From the NCBI GenBank assembly GCA_023418475.1, contig JAEZZO010000052.1, forward strand, positions 124,001 through 188,000: DNA of 64,000 bases, given 5' to 3'. Origin of the DNA: Bacillota bacterium. GTDB taxonomy: Bacteria; Bacillota; Clostridia; Lachnospirales; Lachnospiraceae. Both the position numbers and the translations under genes were made by a program. Under the pieces are notes generated by a model. It was not told where the DNA came from. It made no database searches and was given only the letters and a program-made list of their open reading frames with translations. Below are positions 41,890 through 51,085 of the stretch, piece after piece (within the stretch, counting starts at the first letter, position 1; the number at the start of each line of letters is the position of its first letter).

Positions 41890-42804
41890 ATGGAAAAATC
41901 CAGACAAGAAGAAATGACAAAACGTTACCAGGAAGCGTTAGACAGCTTTCTTGATAAAATAAAACCAGATCCAAATGTAATAGCGGTACTGCTAAGCGGC
42001 AGTCTTGCTTATGACCAGGTATGGGAAAAGAGTGATATTGATTTAACAATCATAGTAAGAGACCAGAACCTAAAAAATGATTCCTTCTGTATCGTGGAGG
42101 ATGATATAACAATGAATGCATCTCTGATTGCAAGAAGTGCTTTCAAGAGGCATTTGGAGAGTCTTGGAGGAGGTTCCTTCGGACATTCGTTTTATTCAAA
42201 GGGCAAGTTCATTTATTCAACTGAGGAAAGTCTGTATGAATATTTCGAAGAATATAAGAAAATGGGGAGGGACGATATTTCCTTCAGCGTATTCTATAGT
42301 GCCTGTGAGCTTATCTATTATCACGATAAGAGTTTAAAATGGCTGGAAGTAAAGGAAGATCCCTTATATGCACAGTATTATTTACTAAAAGCGGCTGAAC
42401 CAATAGCACGTATGGAGTTATGTATAAACGGAGAAATCCCTACCAGGGAAGCAATCGGGAAAGCCAGCCAAAAAAATCCACGACTGCTGTCAGCCTATTA
42501 TCAGGAAGCAATGTCACATCATTATAATACCAATGATATACGTAATTCCATCAAAGAAATGGAGCATTACCTGGAACTTCATCTGGATATTATAAAAAAG
42601 CCGGTAGTTGATTATATGTCAGACGGGGAGATTAAAACCATAACGATGATTGCTAAATTTTTTCATGTAGAGGATCATTATATAGTAGAAATGTTAGAAT
42701 TTCTGGCGGAGATGGGAATTATTATGAAGCTGTCGCAGACGATACGCATTACACCGAAGAGCAAATTGGCAGTGGAAGAAATAGCATATCAGTATGTTAC
42801 GTAG
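41890..42804 (+). CDS. Nucleotidyltransferase-domain protein with C-terminal winged helix
   Basis: 304 residues. The N-terminal NTase core has VLLSGSLAYDQVWEKSDIDLTII (GS...DxD metal site at about 38-55). The middle is helical. The C-terminal ~60 residues (GEIKTITMIAKFFHVEDHYIVEMLEFLAEMGII, then IRITPKSKLAVEEIAYQYV) look like a winged-helix domain. ATG 41890 has GGAGG upstream; the frame extends to 41800 without a site. Related stand-alone NTases modify antibiotics or act in toxin-antitoxin pairs; neither is shown here. Confidence 0.7.
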   Translation: MEKSRQEEMTKRYQEALDSFLDKIKPDPNVIAVLLSGSLAYDQVWEKSDIDLTIIVRDQNLKNDSFCIVEDDITMNASLIARSAFKRHLESLGGGSFGHSFYSKGKFIYSTEESLYEYFEEYKKMGRDDISFSVFYSACELIYYHDKSLKWLEVKEDPLYAQYYLLKAAEPIARMELCINGEIPTREAIGKASQKNPRLLSAYYQEAMSHHYNTNDIRNSIKEMEHYLELHLDIIKKPVVDYMSDGEIKTITMIAKFFHVEDHYIVEMLEFLAEMGIIMKLSQTIRITPKSKLAVEEIAYQYVT

Positions 42805-42922
42805 GTGTCTGGCTTAGTGGAAGAAAAGTACCAGCACTTTAACGCTTGTGTCTGTGTAATCCATGGTACGAGCGAAAGATGCACACATAGCATGCGTAAA
42901 ACATGCGAGGATAGCAACTTAG

Positions 42923-42951
42923 GATGCGCAAAAAGCAGCGCAGAAATGAGG
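42923..42951 (+). repeat. Leader repeat D upstream of the UvrA-family gene
   Basis: TGCGC (42925-42929), loop, GCGCA (42938-42942), GAAATGAGG ending 42951, and ATG at 42958. It is nearly identical to the copy before cbiL (48464-48492), although the downstream genes are unrelated. Confidence 0.7.
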
Positions 42952-42957
42952 TAAATT

Positions 42958-45837
42958 ATGTCAGTACGAACCACGATTGAAATTGAGGGAGCAAAGCAGA
43001 ACAATCTGAAAAATATATCAGTTGAAATTCCAAGAGATAAGCTGACGGTAATAACCGGAGTATCCGGTTCGGGAAAGTCCTCCCTGGCATTTGATGTCAT
43101 ATACGGCGAGGGGCAGCGGCGTTTTCTGGATTCAGTTTCTAATTTTGCAAAGAGCCGAATCAGTCAGCTAAAAAAAGCAAAGGTTGATTATGTAAGGGGC
43201 CTGTCACCCGTAATAGCAATTGAACAGAAAAAAGGAAACAATAACCCACGGTCCACAGTTGGAACCGTTACCGATATCAACGATTATCTGAGGCTGTTGT
43301 ATGCAACAGCAGGGACCGGCAAATGTCCGGAATGCGGGCTTGCCTTAAAGCAGTTGTCAGCTGCCCAGATTGCCGAACGCATCTGCACACTTCCGATTGG
43401 TACGGTAATAGAGCTGAGAGCACCGGTCTATAAAATATATGGAGAGGATTACAACTATACCTTTCAACAGCTACGGGAGAAGGGGTACAAAAATCTGCTG
43501 GTAGATGGAAATGCATTTTCCCTAGCAGAGAAGCAGGAGCTTGATGAAACCAGAGAATACCGAATTGCTCTGGTGATTGACCGTTTTACCCTGAAGAAGG
43601 ATTCGTATATTCAGTTGACCAAATCAATAGAAGCGGCAATGCTTGCACTGGAAGAGGATATCCTGATCACGGTTGAGGTAATCGGTGATGCGGCGCCGGA
43701 CTTTTATAAGAAGTTTGCCTGCCCGGAGCACCATATGTTCCTCTGTGAGATGCAGCCATTTCATTTTTCCTTCAATACACCGGCTAGTGCCTGCCATACC
43801 TGTATGGGAGTTGGTATGTCCTATGTAGTGGAACCTCGTTTTCTGGTGGTTGCGCCTGAAAAAAGCATTAACAGGGGGTGCTTTAAAAGTACAGTCTATA
43901 ATCCCTCCAGCAAGGACAGCTACCGTGCGGTAATGCTTTACAGTCTGTCGGAAAAATATGAGTTCAGTCTGGACACTCCTTTTAATGAACTGCCAAATGA
44001 AATCCATGATTTATTATTCTACGGAACCAAAGGTGAGCCGGTTTTAATGCAGCAGCCGGCGGAATCAAAGAAGAAAAACTGGATTGTCGGAAGGGAGATG
44101 CCCTTTTACGGCTATGTTCACGAAATGGAACACTGGTATCGGCAGTATATCCGCAGGAGTTCGACGGCAGAAGCCTTTGAACCGGAGTTTATCAAGGAGT
44201 GTATGATCGAAAAGATCTGTCCCGAATGCAATGGTGCAAGGCTGAAAAAACAACGTCTGCAGGTTACAGTAGGCGACAAAAATATAGATGAACTCTGCAG
44301 AATGCAGCTGCCGGAGCTTCTTCAATTCTTGAATGTATTGAGCTTTGAAGAGAATATCCGGGATGTGGCGGATACTATTATCCGGGAGATTTCCAGCCGT
44401 GTCAGGCTGCTAATCGAGATCGGACTGCACTACATTAATCTGAGCAGAAGAAGTGACAGTATCTCCGGGGGTGAGATGCAGCGTATTAAGATGTCCACGC
44501 AAATCAGCAGTGAGCTGATGGGAATGCTTTATGTTATGGATGAACCGAGTATAGGTCTGCATCCAAGGGATTCTGGCAAGGTAATTGAAACCATGAAGAA
44601 GCTTCGTGACATCGGGAATACGGTCATTGTCGTAGAGCACGACCTGGATACGATAAGAAATGCGGATCATATTATTGAGATTGGTCCGGGACCGGGAATT
44701 CATGGCGGTAATGTGGTCGCAGCCGGAACACTTGAGGATATCATGGCAGAGAAAAGCTCGGTAACCGGACAATACCTGTCAGGCAGAGCAAACATTGAAG
44801 TCCCGAAGCGCCGCAGAAATTTGGGGGATAATTTTCTTTCCCTACAGGGAGCGAGGGAGAATAATCTGAAAAATGTGGATCTGGATATCCCTCTTGGAGT
44901 ATTTCTGTGTGTAACGGGAGTATCAGGCTCGGGGAAAAGTTCATTGATTAATGAAATCCTTTATAAACAGCTGAAAATAGATAAGACAGGTGCCCGTATT
45001 GTACCAGGCAAGCACGATTTCCTGTTTGGTTCCGAACAGATTAATAATATCATCAATATTGACCAATCACCGATCGGGAGAAACAGTAAATCAAATCCGG
45101 CTACCTATATCGGCATCTTTGATAAGATCAGGGAGCTTTTTGCTTCGCAGCCAGAGGCAGAGGAGCGAGGCTATACGGCGCTTGATTTCAGCCTTACCCA
45201 TGCCAATGGAACCCGTTGTGAGCATTGTGCCGGAGACGGAATGATCGTTACAAACCTGCAGTTTATGTCCGACATTGAAACGATCTGCCCGATGTGTAAA
45301 GGAATGCGCTATAGTGAAGAAGGACTTGAAATTAAATACCACGGGAAAAGTATTGCTGATATATTGAATATGACAGTGGAAGAGGCACTGGTATTCTTCA
45401 AGGATCACAGCTATTTAAAGCATAAATTAAATATAATGCATGAGCTGGGACTGGGCTATCTGTGTCTGGGTCAGAGCTCAACAACACTCTCCGGCGGAGA
45501 AGCACAGAGAGTGAAGCTTGCATATGAGCTGGCCAAAATTAAGAAGGGAGCGCACAACCTGTATATACTGGATGAGCCTACCACAGGACTACATTTATCC
45601 GATATTGCGAAGCTTTTGCTCTGCTTAAACAAGCTGGTGGACCAGGGGCATTCCGTGATTGTCATTGAGCATCATCTGGATGTCATCAAGTCGGCGGATT
45701 ATATTATTGATCTTGGACCGGAGGGTGGCGCAGAGGGTGGGTATATTGTGGCCGAAGGAACTCCGGAGCAGGTGGCAAAAGTGAAGGAGTCCTATACCGG
45801 AAGGTATCTGAGGGAGGTTCTTGCATTCAAATCCTGA
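42958..45837 (+). CDS. UvrA-family excinuclease ATPase (UvrA or UvrA paralogue)
   Basis: 959 residues. Two ABC cassettes: Walker A GVSGSGKSSLAFD (~34) and GVSGSGKSSLINE (~653); signatures ISGGEMQRIKMSTQ and LSGGEAQRVKLAYE; Walker B MYVMDEPSIGLHP and YILDEPTTGLHL. The C-terminal zinc finger is complete (CEHCAGDG ... CPMCKGMRY). The central cysteine module is altered: CPEHHMFLC replaces the usual CPxCG before FSFNTPASACHTC. Near full length means the UvrB-binding and insertion domains are present. No uvrB is adjacent, so it may be a paralogue used in drug resistance or a dispersed repair gene. It sits behind leader repeat D. Confidence 0.82.
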   Translation: MSVRTTIEIEGAKQNNLKNISVEIPRDKLTVITGVSGSGKSSLAFDVIYGEGQRRFLDSVSNFAKSRISQLKKAKVDYVRGLSPVIAIEQKKGNNNPRSTVGTVTDINDYLRLLYATAGTGKCPECGLALKQLSAAQIAERICTLPIGTVIELRAPVYKIYGEDYNYTFQQLREKGYKNLLVDGNAFSLAEKQELDETREYRIALVIDRFTLKKDSYIQLTKSIEAAMLALEEDILITVEVIGDAAPDFYKKFACPEHHMFLCEMQPFHFSFNTPASACHTCMGVGMSYVVEPRFLVVAPEKSINRGCFKSTVYNPSSKDSYRAVMLYSLSEKYEFSLDTPFNELPNEIHDLLFYGTKGEPVLMQQPAESKKKNWIVGREMPFYGYVHEMEHWYRQYIRRSSTAEAFEPEFIKECMIEKICPECNGARLKKQRLQVTVGDKNIDELCRMQLPELLQFLNVLSFEENIRDVADTIIREISSRVRLLIEIGLHYINLSRRSDSISGGEMQRIKMSTQISSELMGMLYVMDEPSIGLHPRDSGKVIETMKKLRDIGNTVIVVEHDLDTIRNADHIIEIGPGPGIHGGNVVAAGTLEDIMAEKSSVTGQYLSGRANIEVPKRRRNLGDNFLSLQGARENNLKNVDLDIPLGVFLCVTGVSGSGKSSLINEILYKQLKIDKTGARIVPGKHDFLFGSEQINNIINIDQSPIGRNSKSNPATYIGIFDKIRELFASQPEAEERGYTALDFSLTHANGTRCEHCAGDGMIVTNLQFMSDIETICPMCKGMRYSEEGLEIKYHGKSIADILNMTVEEALVFFKDHSYLKHKLNIMHELGLGYLCLGQSSTTLSGGEAQRVKLAYELAKIKKGAHNLYILDEPTTGLHLSDIAKLLLCLNKLVDQGHSVIVIEHHLDVIKSADYIIDLGPEGGAEGGYIVAEGTPEQVAKVKESYTGRYLREVLAFKS

Positions 45838-45905
45838 TAGGAAACTTGGAGGGACAGTGAATGTAACCTTGGAAGAATAAGTTAATGATGTGAATTTTTC
45901 TTGAC

Positions 45906-45934
45906 TTGATAAGTAAAGACGACAGGTATATAAT
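45906..45934 (+). promoter_or_regulatory. Sigma-A-type promoter for the secreted SH3-like protein
   Basis: TTGATA (45906-45911), 17 bp, TATAAT (45929-45934). The predicted start lies about 25 nt before the ATG at 45966. Confidence 0.65.
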
Positions 45935-45965
45935 GAACTTCATACAAGAAAAAGGGAGTGAATTT

Positions 45966-46814
45966 ATGAAATTAAAACGAATTATAACAATAATGATTTG
46001 CATGGTCTTATTATTTTCTGGTCTTCCAACAGCACCCAGAATTCATGCAGAGTCAATAACAGAAAACAGATTAAGTGCAGTAACCACCCTAGAGAAAGAT
46101 AAAACTTATTATTATGACTTAAATGGTGATGGAACACCAGATAAGATAATGTATCAATTTACAGAAAATGATGATGGTTATAGTGTGAGTTTTGCTCTTT
46201 ATATAAACGATAAACGCTGTATTAGCAAGAAAACGGAAGGTTTCTCTTGTATGATCCAAATCTGTGACCTGGATACAAGCGATTCTTATCTGGATCTATT
46301 TGTTACGACCAGAGGGGCTTCGGACGGTATCATATACTCTTCCTTTGCCAGATATGATGGTGAGACGGTCAGGGAAGTAACCGGTTTCAGTGAAAATGCA
46401 CCAAAAGGATTTATTTTTTATCGGTATGGTCTGAACAAGATAAATGGTGACGGAACATTTACCATATCCGCTGATACACCAATTTCTTCAAATGCAATTG
46501 GATGTTATAACTGCGATATTCCTTACCAAGTGAAAGACAATAAATTATCTTTAGTACCAACTCATACCTATGAATTTAGTAAAGAATTAAAAAAATACAA
46601 ATATAAAGCGCAAAAGAACTTTTCTGTTTATAAAAATGCGGATTCGAAAAAGGTGCTGTTTCAAATTAGAAAAGGAGATAAAGTTACTTTTGATCAGTTC
46701 TATGTAACGAAATCAGGCAAGGTATATTTGAAATTAAAGAACAGTAAAGGAAAAACAGGATGGATATCCTCCTCTTCCAAAAATCTATTCAGCAATTGTA
46801 AATATTGGGGATGA
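45966..46814 (+). CDS. Secreted protein with FG-GAP/dockerin-like calcium loop and C-terminal SH3-like domain
   Basis: 282 residues. Signal peptide (KRIITIMICMVLLFSGL ... RIHA), then YYYDLNGDGTPDKIMYQF, a DxDxDG-type calcium loop, and beta-rich sequence. The last ~70 residues (FSVYKNADSKKVLFQIRKGDKVTFDQF ... GKTGWISSS) look like a bacterial SH3 domain that binds wall peptides. ATG 45966 follows AGGGAGTG; the upstream open frame includes the promoter and is not used. Monocistronic. Confidence 0.7.
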   Translation: MKLKRIITIMICMVLLFSGLPTAPRIHAESITENRLSAVTTLEKDKTYYYDLNGDGTPDKIMYQFTENDDGYSVSFALYINDKRCISKKTEGFSCMIQICDLDTSDSYLDLFVTTRGASDGIIYSSFARYDGETVREVTGFSENAPKGFIFYRYGLNKINGDGTFTISADTPISSNAIGCYNCDIPYQVKDNKLSLVPTHTYEFSKELKKYKYKAQKNFSVYKNADSKKVLFQIRKGDKVTFDQFYVTKSGKVYLKLKNSKGKTGWISSSSKNLFSNCKYWG

Positions 46815-46930
46815 CTTGAATAATGGGAATAACATGAATATTGGGAATTACATGATAGTAGAGGAACCCCGTAAAATAGTATATTTACAATTACAGAATA
46901 TTGTTATAAAATAATACTAATTTCATATCG

Positions 46931-47066
46931 GAATTGACGTTAGGAAGTTGGGTGAAAATCCCACACTGTCCCGCAACTGTAAAAGAGGAGCTATGATTAA
47001 GATGTCACTGGGAAACCGGGAAGGCAATCATAGTGAGGATACTTAAGTCAGGAGACTATGCAATTC
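46931..47066 (+). ncRNA. Cobalamin (AdoCbl-type) riboswitch aptamer
   Basis: P1 is formed by GAATTG (46931-46936) and CAATTC (47061-47066). Between them are GGGTGAAAATCCCACACTG, the conserved CCCGCAACTGTAA, GGGAAACCGGGAAGG and AGTCAGGAGAC (the B12-box end), in the usual order. A terminator follows at 47139-47169, and the cbiD-led operon is downstream, so cobalamin should turn transcription off. A candidate promoter is TTTACA/TAAAAT (46884-46912). 46815-46930 has nothing else I can call. Confidence 0.92.
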
Positions 47067-47138
47067 TGGTTATTATCTTAGCTTGCGAGAGACGAGTAGA
47101 GAGGTTATGTATAGAATTGTCTATTCATAGATACTTTC

Positions 47139-47169
47139 AGCACTTATCTTTAGGATAAGTGCTTTTTTT
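47139..47169 (+). terminator. Riboswitch expression-platform terminator
   Basis: AGCACTTATC (47139-47148) pairs with GATAAGTGCT (47154-47163), followed by seven T. It lies about 70 nt past the aptamer and before cbiD. Confidence 0.88.
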
Positions 47170-47253
47170 GTTCCTGGCAATAGAAAGTTCGTGAAGCTTA
47201 CTTTTGTTCTTGCAGTAACGATAAAAGATATTATGGGACAGGCGGTTTTGAGG

Positions 47254-48381
47254 ATGAATGAATTTGTGATAAAAAATGCTGAAAGGCTCCGCACCGGTTA
47301 TACTACCGGAAGCTGTGCCGCAGCCGCTGCAAAGGCAGCAGCCTGTATGCTGCTTGGTAATACGGAACTGGCAAATGTCCGGCTTACCCTGCCCTCCGGT
47401 GATTGGCTGCTGTTGGATATAGAAGACATTATCCGTAGGGAAAGTGAGGTAGTCTGCTGTGTCACAAAGGATGCAGGGGATGATCCGGATGTAACGCACG
47501 GGCTCAAGATCTTTGCGAGGGTTGTTAAGCGGGAGGCAGATATTCTGATTGACGGAGGCTGTGGCGTCGGACGTGTGACAAAGGATGGCCTGGCCTGTAA
47601 AATCGGAGAGGCAGCGATTAACCCGGTTCCCAGAAAAATGATTGAAAATTCCCTGCGGGAAGCGGCAGCAGAGTATGGCTACAACGGAGGCTTTGAGGTT
47701 GAGATCTTTGTGCCGAAAGGTGAAGAAACCGCAAAGAATACGTTTAATGCCAGACTCGGTATTCTGGGAGGAATATCGATCCTTGGAACCACCGGTATCG
47801 TGGAACCGATGAGTGAGAAAGCATTGACGGATACGATCCGTCTGGAAATCAGTATGAAAAAGCAGGACGGTATTCTCTTCCTTTCTCCAGGTAATTATGG
47901 TCTGGAATTTGCAGAAACTAATCTGGGACTGGATATCGATCAAGCCGTTAAATGCTCCAATTATATCGGGGAAGCTCTGGACTATGCTCTTTATTGGGGC
48001 TTCCGGAAAATTCTTCTGGTTGGGCATATCGGCAAACTGGTAAAGCTGGCAGCAGGTATTATGAATACGCATTCGAAGACCGCAGACGGGCGAAATGAAA
48101 TATTTGCAGCGCATGCAGCCCTGGCAGAATGCAAAATAGAGGGAATAAGAGAAATTATGCAGGCAGGTACAACCGATGAAATTCATCACATTTTAGAACG
48201 GTATGGATTGTGTGGCAGGGTATATGACAGTATTTGTGAGAAAATACAATTTCACCTTAATTACAGGGTAAAAAACAAAATTCAAATAGAGCTTATTATT
48301 TTCTCCAGAGAGAGCGGATTACTTATGAAAACAGAACATGCAGATAAATTAGTGCAGGAGATAAAGGGGATGAAAGTGTGA
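47254..48381 (+). CDS. cbiD: Cobalt-precorrin-5B C1-methyltransferase
   Basis: 375 residues. Starts MNEFVIKNAERLRTGYTTGSCAAAAAKAA, the CbiD hallmark; then VTKDAGDDPDVTHG, DGGCGVGRVTKDGLA, INPVPRKMI, EPMSEKALTDTIRLEI, and FRKILLVGHIGKLVKLAAGIMNTHS. The first gene after the riboswitch. ATG 47254 is preferred (AGGCGG 8 nt upstream); in-frame ATG 47233 and GTG 47191 lack support. Its last codons lie in stem-loop repeat A. Confidence 0.94.
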   Translation: MNEFVIKNAERLRTGYTTGSCAAAAAKAAACMLLGNTELANVRLTLPSGDWLLLDIEDIIRRESEVVCCVTKDAGDDPDVTHGLKIFARVVKREADILIDGGCGVGRVTKDGLACKIGEAAINPVPRKMIENSLREAAAEYGYNGGFEVEIFVPKGEETAKNTFNARLGILGGISILGTTGIVEPMSEKALTDTIRLEISMKKQDGILFLSPGNYGLEFAETNLGLDIDQAVKCSNYIGEALDYALYWGFRKILLVGHIGKLVKLAAGIMNTHSKTADGRNEIFAAHAALAECKIEGIREIMQAGTTDEIHHILERYGLCGRVYDSICEKIQFHLNYRVKNKIQIELIIFSRESGLLMKTEHADKLVQEIKGMKV

Positions 48382-48449
48382 AGTAAAATCGTCTTCACAC
48401 TTAAGAAGAACCCCGAAATGAGCACAGCGGTGCTCATTCCAGGCTTCTT
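48375..48449 (+). repeat. Composite stem-loop repeat A+B between cbiD and cbiL
   Basis: A: AGTGTGAAG (48375-48383)/CTTCACACT (48393-48401), loop TAAAATCGT. B: AAGAAG (48403-48408)/CTTCTT (48444-48449) enclosing ATGAGCAC-AGCG-GTGCTCAT. The B module differs from 52202-52248 at only two positions. The A stem overlaps the end of cbiD. Confidence 0.7.
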
Positions 48450-48463
48450 TCCCAATTATTTGA

Positions 48464-48492
48464 GATGCGCAAAAAGCAGCGCAGAAATGAGG
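48464..48492 (+). repeat. Leader repeat D upstream of cbiL
   Basis: TGCGC (48466-48470)/GCGCA (48479-48483), then GAAATGAGG, whose GAGG (48489-48492) is 6 nt before ATG 48499. Preceded by CCAATTATTTGAGA, shared with the copies at 52251 and 62031. Confidence 0.7.
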
Positions 48493-48498
48493 AAAAGC

Positions 48499-49185
48499 AT
48501 GAGAGGAAAACTTTATGGGGTTGGTGTCGGCCCGGGTGATGAAAAACTGCTTACGATTTTGGCAGTTGAGACACTGAGAAGTGCGGATAAAATTGTTGTG
48601 CCGGATACCGGAGGCGAAAAAACAGCACTTAAAATTGTACAAAACTATATACAGGATAAAGAAATTCTATACTGTGAAATGCCGATGACAAGGGATGAGA
48701 AAATTCTGCAGGAAAGCCGTCAAAAGGCAGTAGATCAAATCTGCAGTGAACTGGCGAAGGGTAACAATCTGGCATTTATAACGCTTGGCGATCCTACCAT
48801 TTATTCCACCTATATGTATTTGCACAGACTGGTACTTGAAAAAGACTACCAGGCAAGTATCGTAAATGGAATACCATCCTTTTGTGCGGCTGCCGCAAGA
48901 TTGAATATTTCCCTTTGTGATAAGGATGAAATACTTAGCATCATTCCTTCCTCCTATGAAAACCTGGATAAATCTCTGGAATATGAGGGAAATAAGGTAC
49001 TCATGAAAAGTGGGAAAAGCATTATGGAGGTAAAGGAAAAGCTAAGGAGTAAGAATCTTTTAGAACAGTCGAAGATGGTGGAATGCTGCTTCATGGAAAA
49101 TGAGAAAATATATGAAAACCTGGAGGAGGTTACGGAAAACAGCAGTTATTTCTCCGTGATCATCGTGAAGGAAGAGGAAAATTAG
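48499..49185 (+). CDS. cbiL: Cobalt-precorrin-2 C20-methyltransferase
   Basis: 228 residues. SAM-dependent tetrapyrrole methylase: KLYGVGVGPGDEKLLTILAVE, IVVPDTGGEKTAL, FITLGDPTIYSTYMYLHR, IVNGIPSFCAAAARLNISLC. It makes the first ring-contraction-pathway methylation on cobalt-sirohydrochlorin. ATG 48499 lies behind repeat D; the frame is open upstream through the repeats and not used. Confidence 0.93.
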   Translation: MRGKLYGVGVGPGDEKLLTILAVETLRSADKIVVPDTGGEKTALKIVQNYIQDKEILYCEMPMTRDEKILQESRQKAVDQICSELAKGNNLAFITLGDPTIYSTYMYLHRLVLEKDYQASIVNGIPSFCAAAARLNISLCDKDEILSIIPSSYENLDKSLEYEGNKVLMKSGKSIMEVKEKLRSKNLLEQSKMVECCFMENEKIYENLEEVTENSSYFSVIIVKEEEN

Positions 49186-49204
49186 CTTTGCCAGCGGAAG
49201 GCTG

Positions 49205-49239
49205 ATACTCCTTATTCGGAAGCACTTACCGGATATACA
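49205..49239 (+). repeat. Repeat F copy 2
   Basis: Shares CTCCT, CGGAAGCA-type and TTACCGGATATACA segments with 26408-26441. About 30 nt further on, AGTTACGCATTAT is the reverse complement of a segment next to copy 1. Confidence 0.4.
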
Positions 49240-49313
49240 GCCTGGAATTTGACGTAGGAGTGAATAGTTACGCATTATCAGGGCTGGTTTAACCGGCAGA
49301 ATGGAGACTTAAA

Positions 49314-50072
49314 ATGGTTTATTTTATCGGAGCAGGGCCGGGAGCCGTTGATCTAATCACAGTAAGGGGCGCCAAATTAATAAGGACAGCTGATGTAATT
49401 ATTTATGCCGGTTCGCTTGTGAATCCGGCTCTTTTGGAGGATGCAAAAGAAAATTGTAAAATATATAACAGTGCATCAATGACACTGGAGGAAGTAATCG
49501 GAGTATTTGCAGCAGAGGAAGGACCTGGGAAAATACTGGTCAGACTTCATACCGGAGATCCGAGCATCTATGGTGCGATACGGGAACAAATGGATTTATT
49601 AATAGAACAGGGTATTAAATATGAGGTGGTTCCGGGGGTAAGCTCCTTCTGCGGTGCAGCAGCAGCTTTGAATGCAGAATTTACTCTTCCAGGGGTCAGT
49701 CAGACAGTTATTCTATCCAGAATGGAAGGAAGAACACCGGTGCCTCCACAGGAGGAAATTTCAAAGCTGGCCTCCCATCAGGCTTCCATGGTGCTGTTCT
49801 TAACCTCTTCTCTGATTGACCAGCTGGCAGTCAGATTGATGGAAGGCGGATACAAGGAGGATACTCCGGCTGCTATTGTGTATAAAGCTACCTGGCCTGA
49901 CCAGAAGATTATTCGTACAACAGTAGCCGCTCTGGCGGAAAGTGCGAAGGAGCATAACATTACGAAAACGGCACTTATTCTGATCGGAGATTTCCTTTCC
50001 GGTGAATATGAGAGGTCAAAGCTTTACGATAAAAATTTTACACATGAATTCAGAAAGGCTGTTACAGAATGA
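49314..50072 (+). CDS. cbiF: Cobalt-precorrin-4 C11-methyltransferase
   Basis: 252 residues. VYFIGAGPGAVDLITVRGAKLI, VIIYAGSLVNPALLE, RLHTGDPSIYGAIREQM, VVPGVSSFCGAAAALNAEFTLP and a late KTALILIGDFL: CbiF/CobM. It overlaps cbiG by 4 nt (ATGA), so the two are coupled. Confidence 0.94.
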   Translation: MVYFIGAGPGAVDLITVRGAKLIRTADVIIYAGSLVNPALLEDAKENCKIYNSASMTLEEVIGVFAAEEGPGKILVRLHTGDPSIYGAIREQMDLLIEQGIKYEVVPGVSSFCGAAAALNAEFTLPGVSQTVILSRMEGRTPVPPQEEISKLASHQASMVLFLTSSLIDQLAVRLMEGGYKEDTPAAIVYKATWPDQKIIRTTVAALAESAKEHNITKTALILIGDFLSGEYERSKLYDKNFTHEFRKAVTE

Positions 50073-51085
50073 TTACTACAATTCTTAGCTTCACCAGCAA
50101 GGGTGCTGCTCTGGGGGAAAAGCTAAAAATGATCCTACCGGATGTAAGATGCTATTCAAAATACGCTTGCAAGAAAGAGGTACCGCCGGCAGATATAAAT
50201 GTAAAGGAAATTGTAGGGCAGGCATTTCTGGAGAGTGATACAATACTGTTTATTGGAGCAGCGGGGATAGCAGTCAGACTGATCGCACCCTATATCACCT
50301 CCAAGGACAGGGACCCTGCTGTGCTTGTGATGGATGAAAACGCTGATTTTATTATACCTATTTTATCAGGACATCTGGGCGGTGCAAATAAGATCGCCTG
50401 CCTGATAGCTGAAAGAACAGGTGCACAGGCGGTAATCACAACAGCCACTGATATCAATGGAATATTTGCCGTGGATGTGTGGGCGAAGGAACAAAACCTG
50501 AGAATACAGAATATCGAAAATATTAAATATATTTCGTCTGCTCTACTTAGAGGAGAAAAGATCGGTTTTGCATGTGACTATGAAGTAGAAGGCGGTATAC
50601 CGGATTTCCTTGGTTCTGATACCAGAGAGAATGGAATTGAGATATCTCAGACCGGTGAGAAGGAACCATTTCTTCACACCCTGCACTTAACTCCAAGAAA
50701 TTATGTGCTGGGGCTCGGATGCAGGAAAAATGTTGGAGCTGGTATCCTGGAGGAGGCAATTCTTCAGATATTGCAGAAGCACCATCTGTCTATTGCCAAT
50801 CTTGTAAGTGTAGCAACCATCGATTTAAAAGCAGAAGAACCGGCAATTAGGGCCTTCTGTGATCGCTATAAATTGAAGTTTATGATCTATTCAAGTGGTG
50901 CACTGGCTGAGGCGGAAGGCAGCTTTACGTCCTCAGAATTTGTACAAGGTACAGTCGGAGTGGACAATGTCTGTGAAAGGGCAGCCTATCTGGCCAGTGA
51001 CCGAGGTGAAATAGTACAGAGAAAGACCTGTAATAATGGAGTTACGACAGCATTAGCAAGGACGGAATGGAGGTGCAGGTTCTGA
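50069..51085 (+). CDS. cbiG: Cobalt-precorrin-5A hydrolase
   Basis: 338 residues. N-terminal domain with TTILSFTSKGAALGEKL, FIGAAGIAVRLIAPYITSKDRDPAVLVMDE, PILSGHLGGANKIACLIAE and VITTATDINGIFAVD; a linker; and the C-terminal CbiG domain LGLGCRKNVGAGILEEAILQIL and GTVGVDNVCERAAYLA. It opens the delta-lactone, releasing acetaldehyde from cobalt-precorrin-5A. The stop overlaps the hemA ATG (TGATG). Confidence 0.94.
   Translation: MITTILSFTSKGAALGEKLKMILPDVRCYSKYACKKEVPPADINVKEIVGQAFLESDTILFIGAAGIAVRLIAPYITSKDRDPAVLVMDENADFIIPILSGHLGGANKIACLIAERTGAQAVITTATDINGIFAVDVWAKEQNLRIQNIENIKYISSALLRGEKIGFACDYEVEGGIPDFLGSDTRENGIEISQTGEKEPFLHTLHLTPRNYVLGLGCRKNVGAGILEEAILQILQKHHLSIANLVSVATIDLKAEEPAIRAFCDRYKLKFMIYSSGALAEAEGSFTSSEFVQGTVGVDNVCERAAYLASDRGEIVQRKTCNNGVTTALARTEWRCRF

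Noticed and set aside
42805..42922. CRISPR-like short repeats before the UvrA-family gene
   Set aside because: The repeated CATGCG words are hairpin arms (GCATGCG-TAAAA-CATGCG), not spaced direct repeats. No CRISPR array is seen anywhere in the window.
47137..48189. 350-codon minus-strand frame opposite cbiD
   Set aside because: Long, but it is the antisense shadow of a clear cbiD gene and its translation has the Cys/His/Phe-rich look of an antisense frame.
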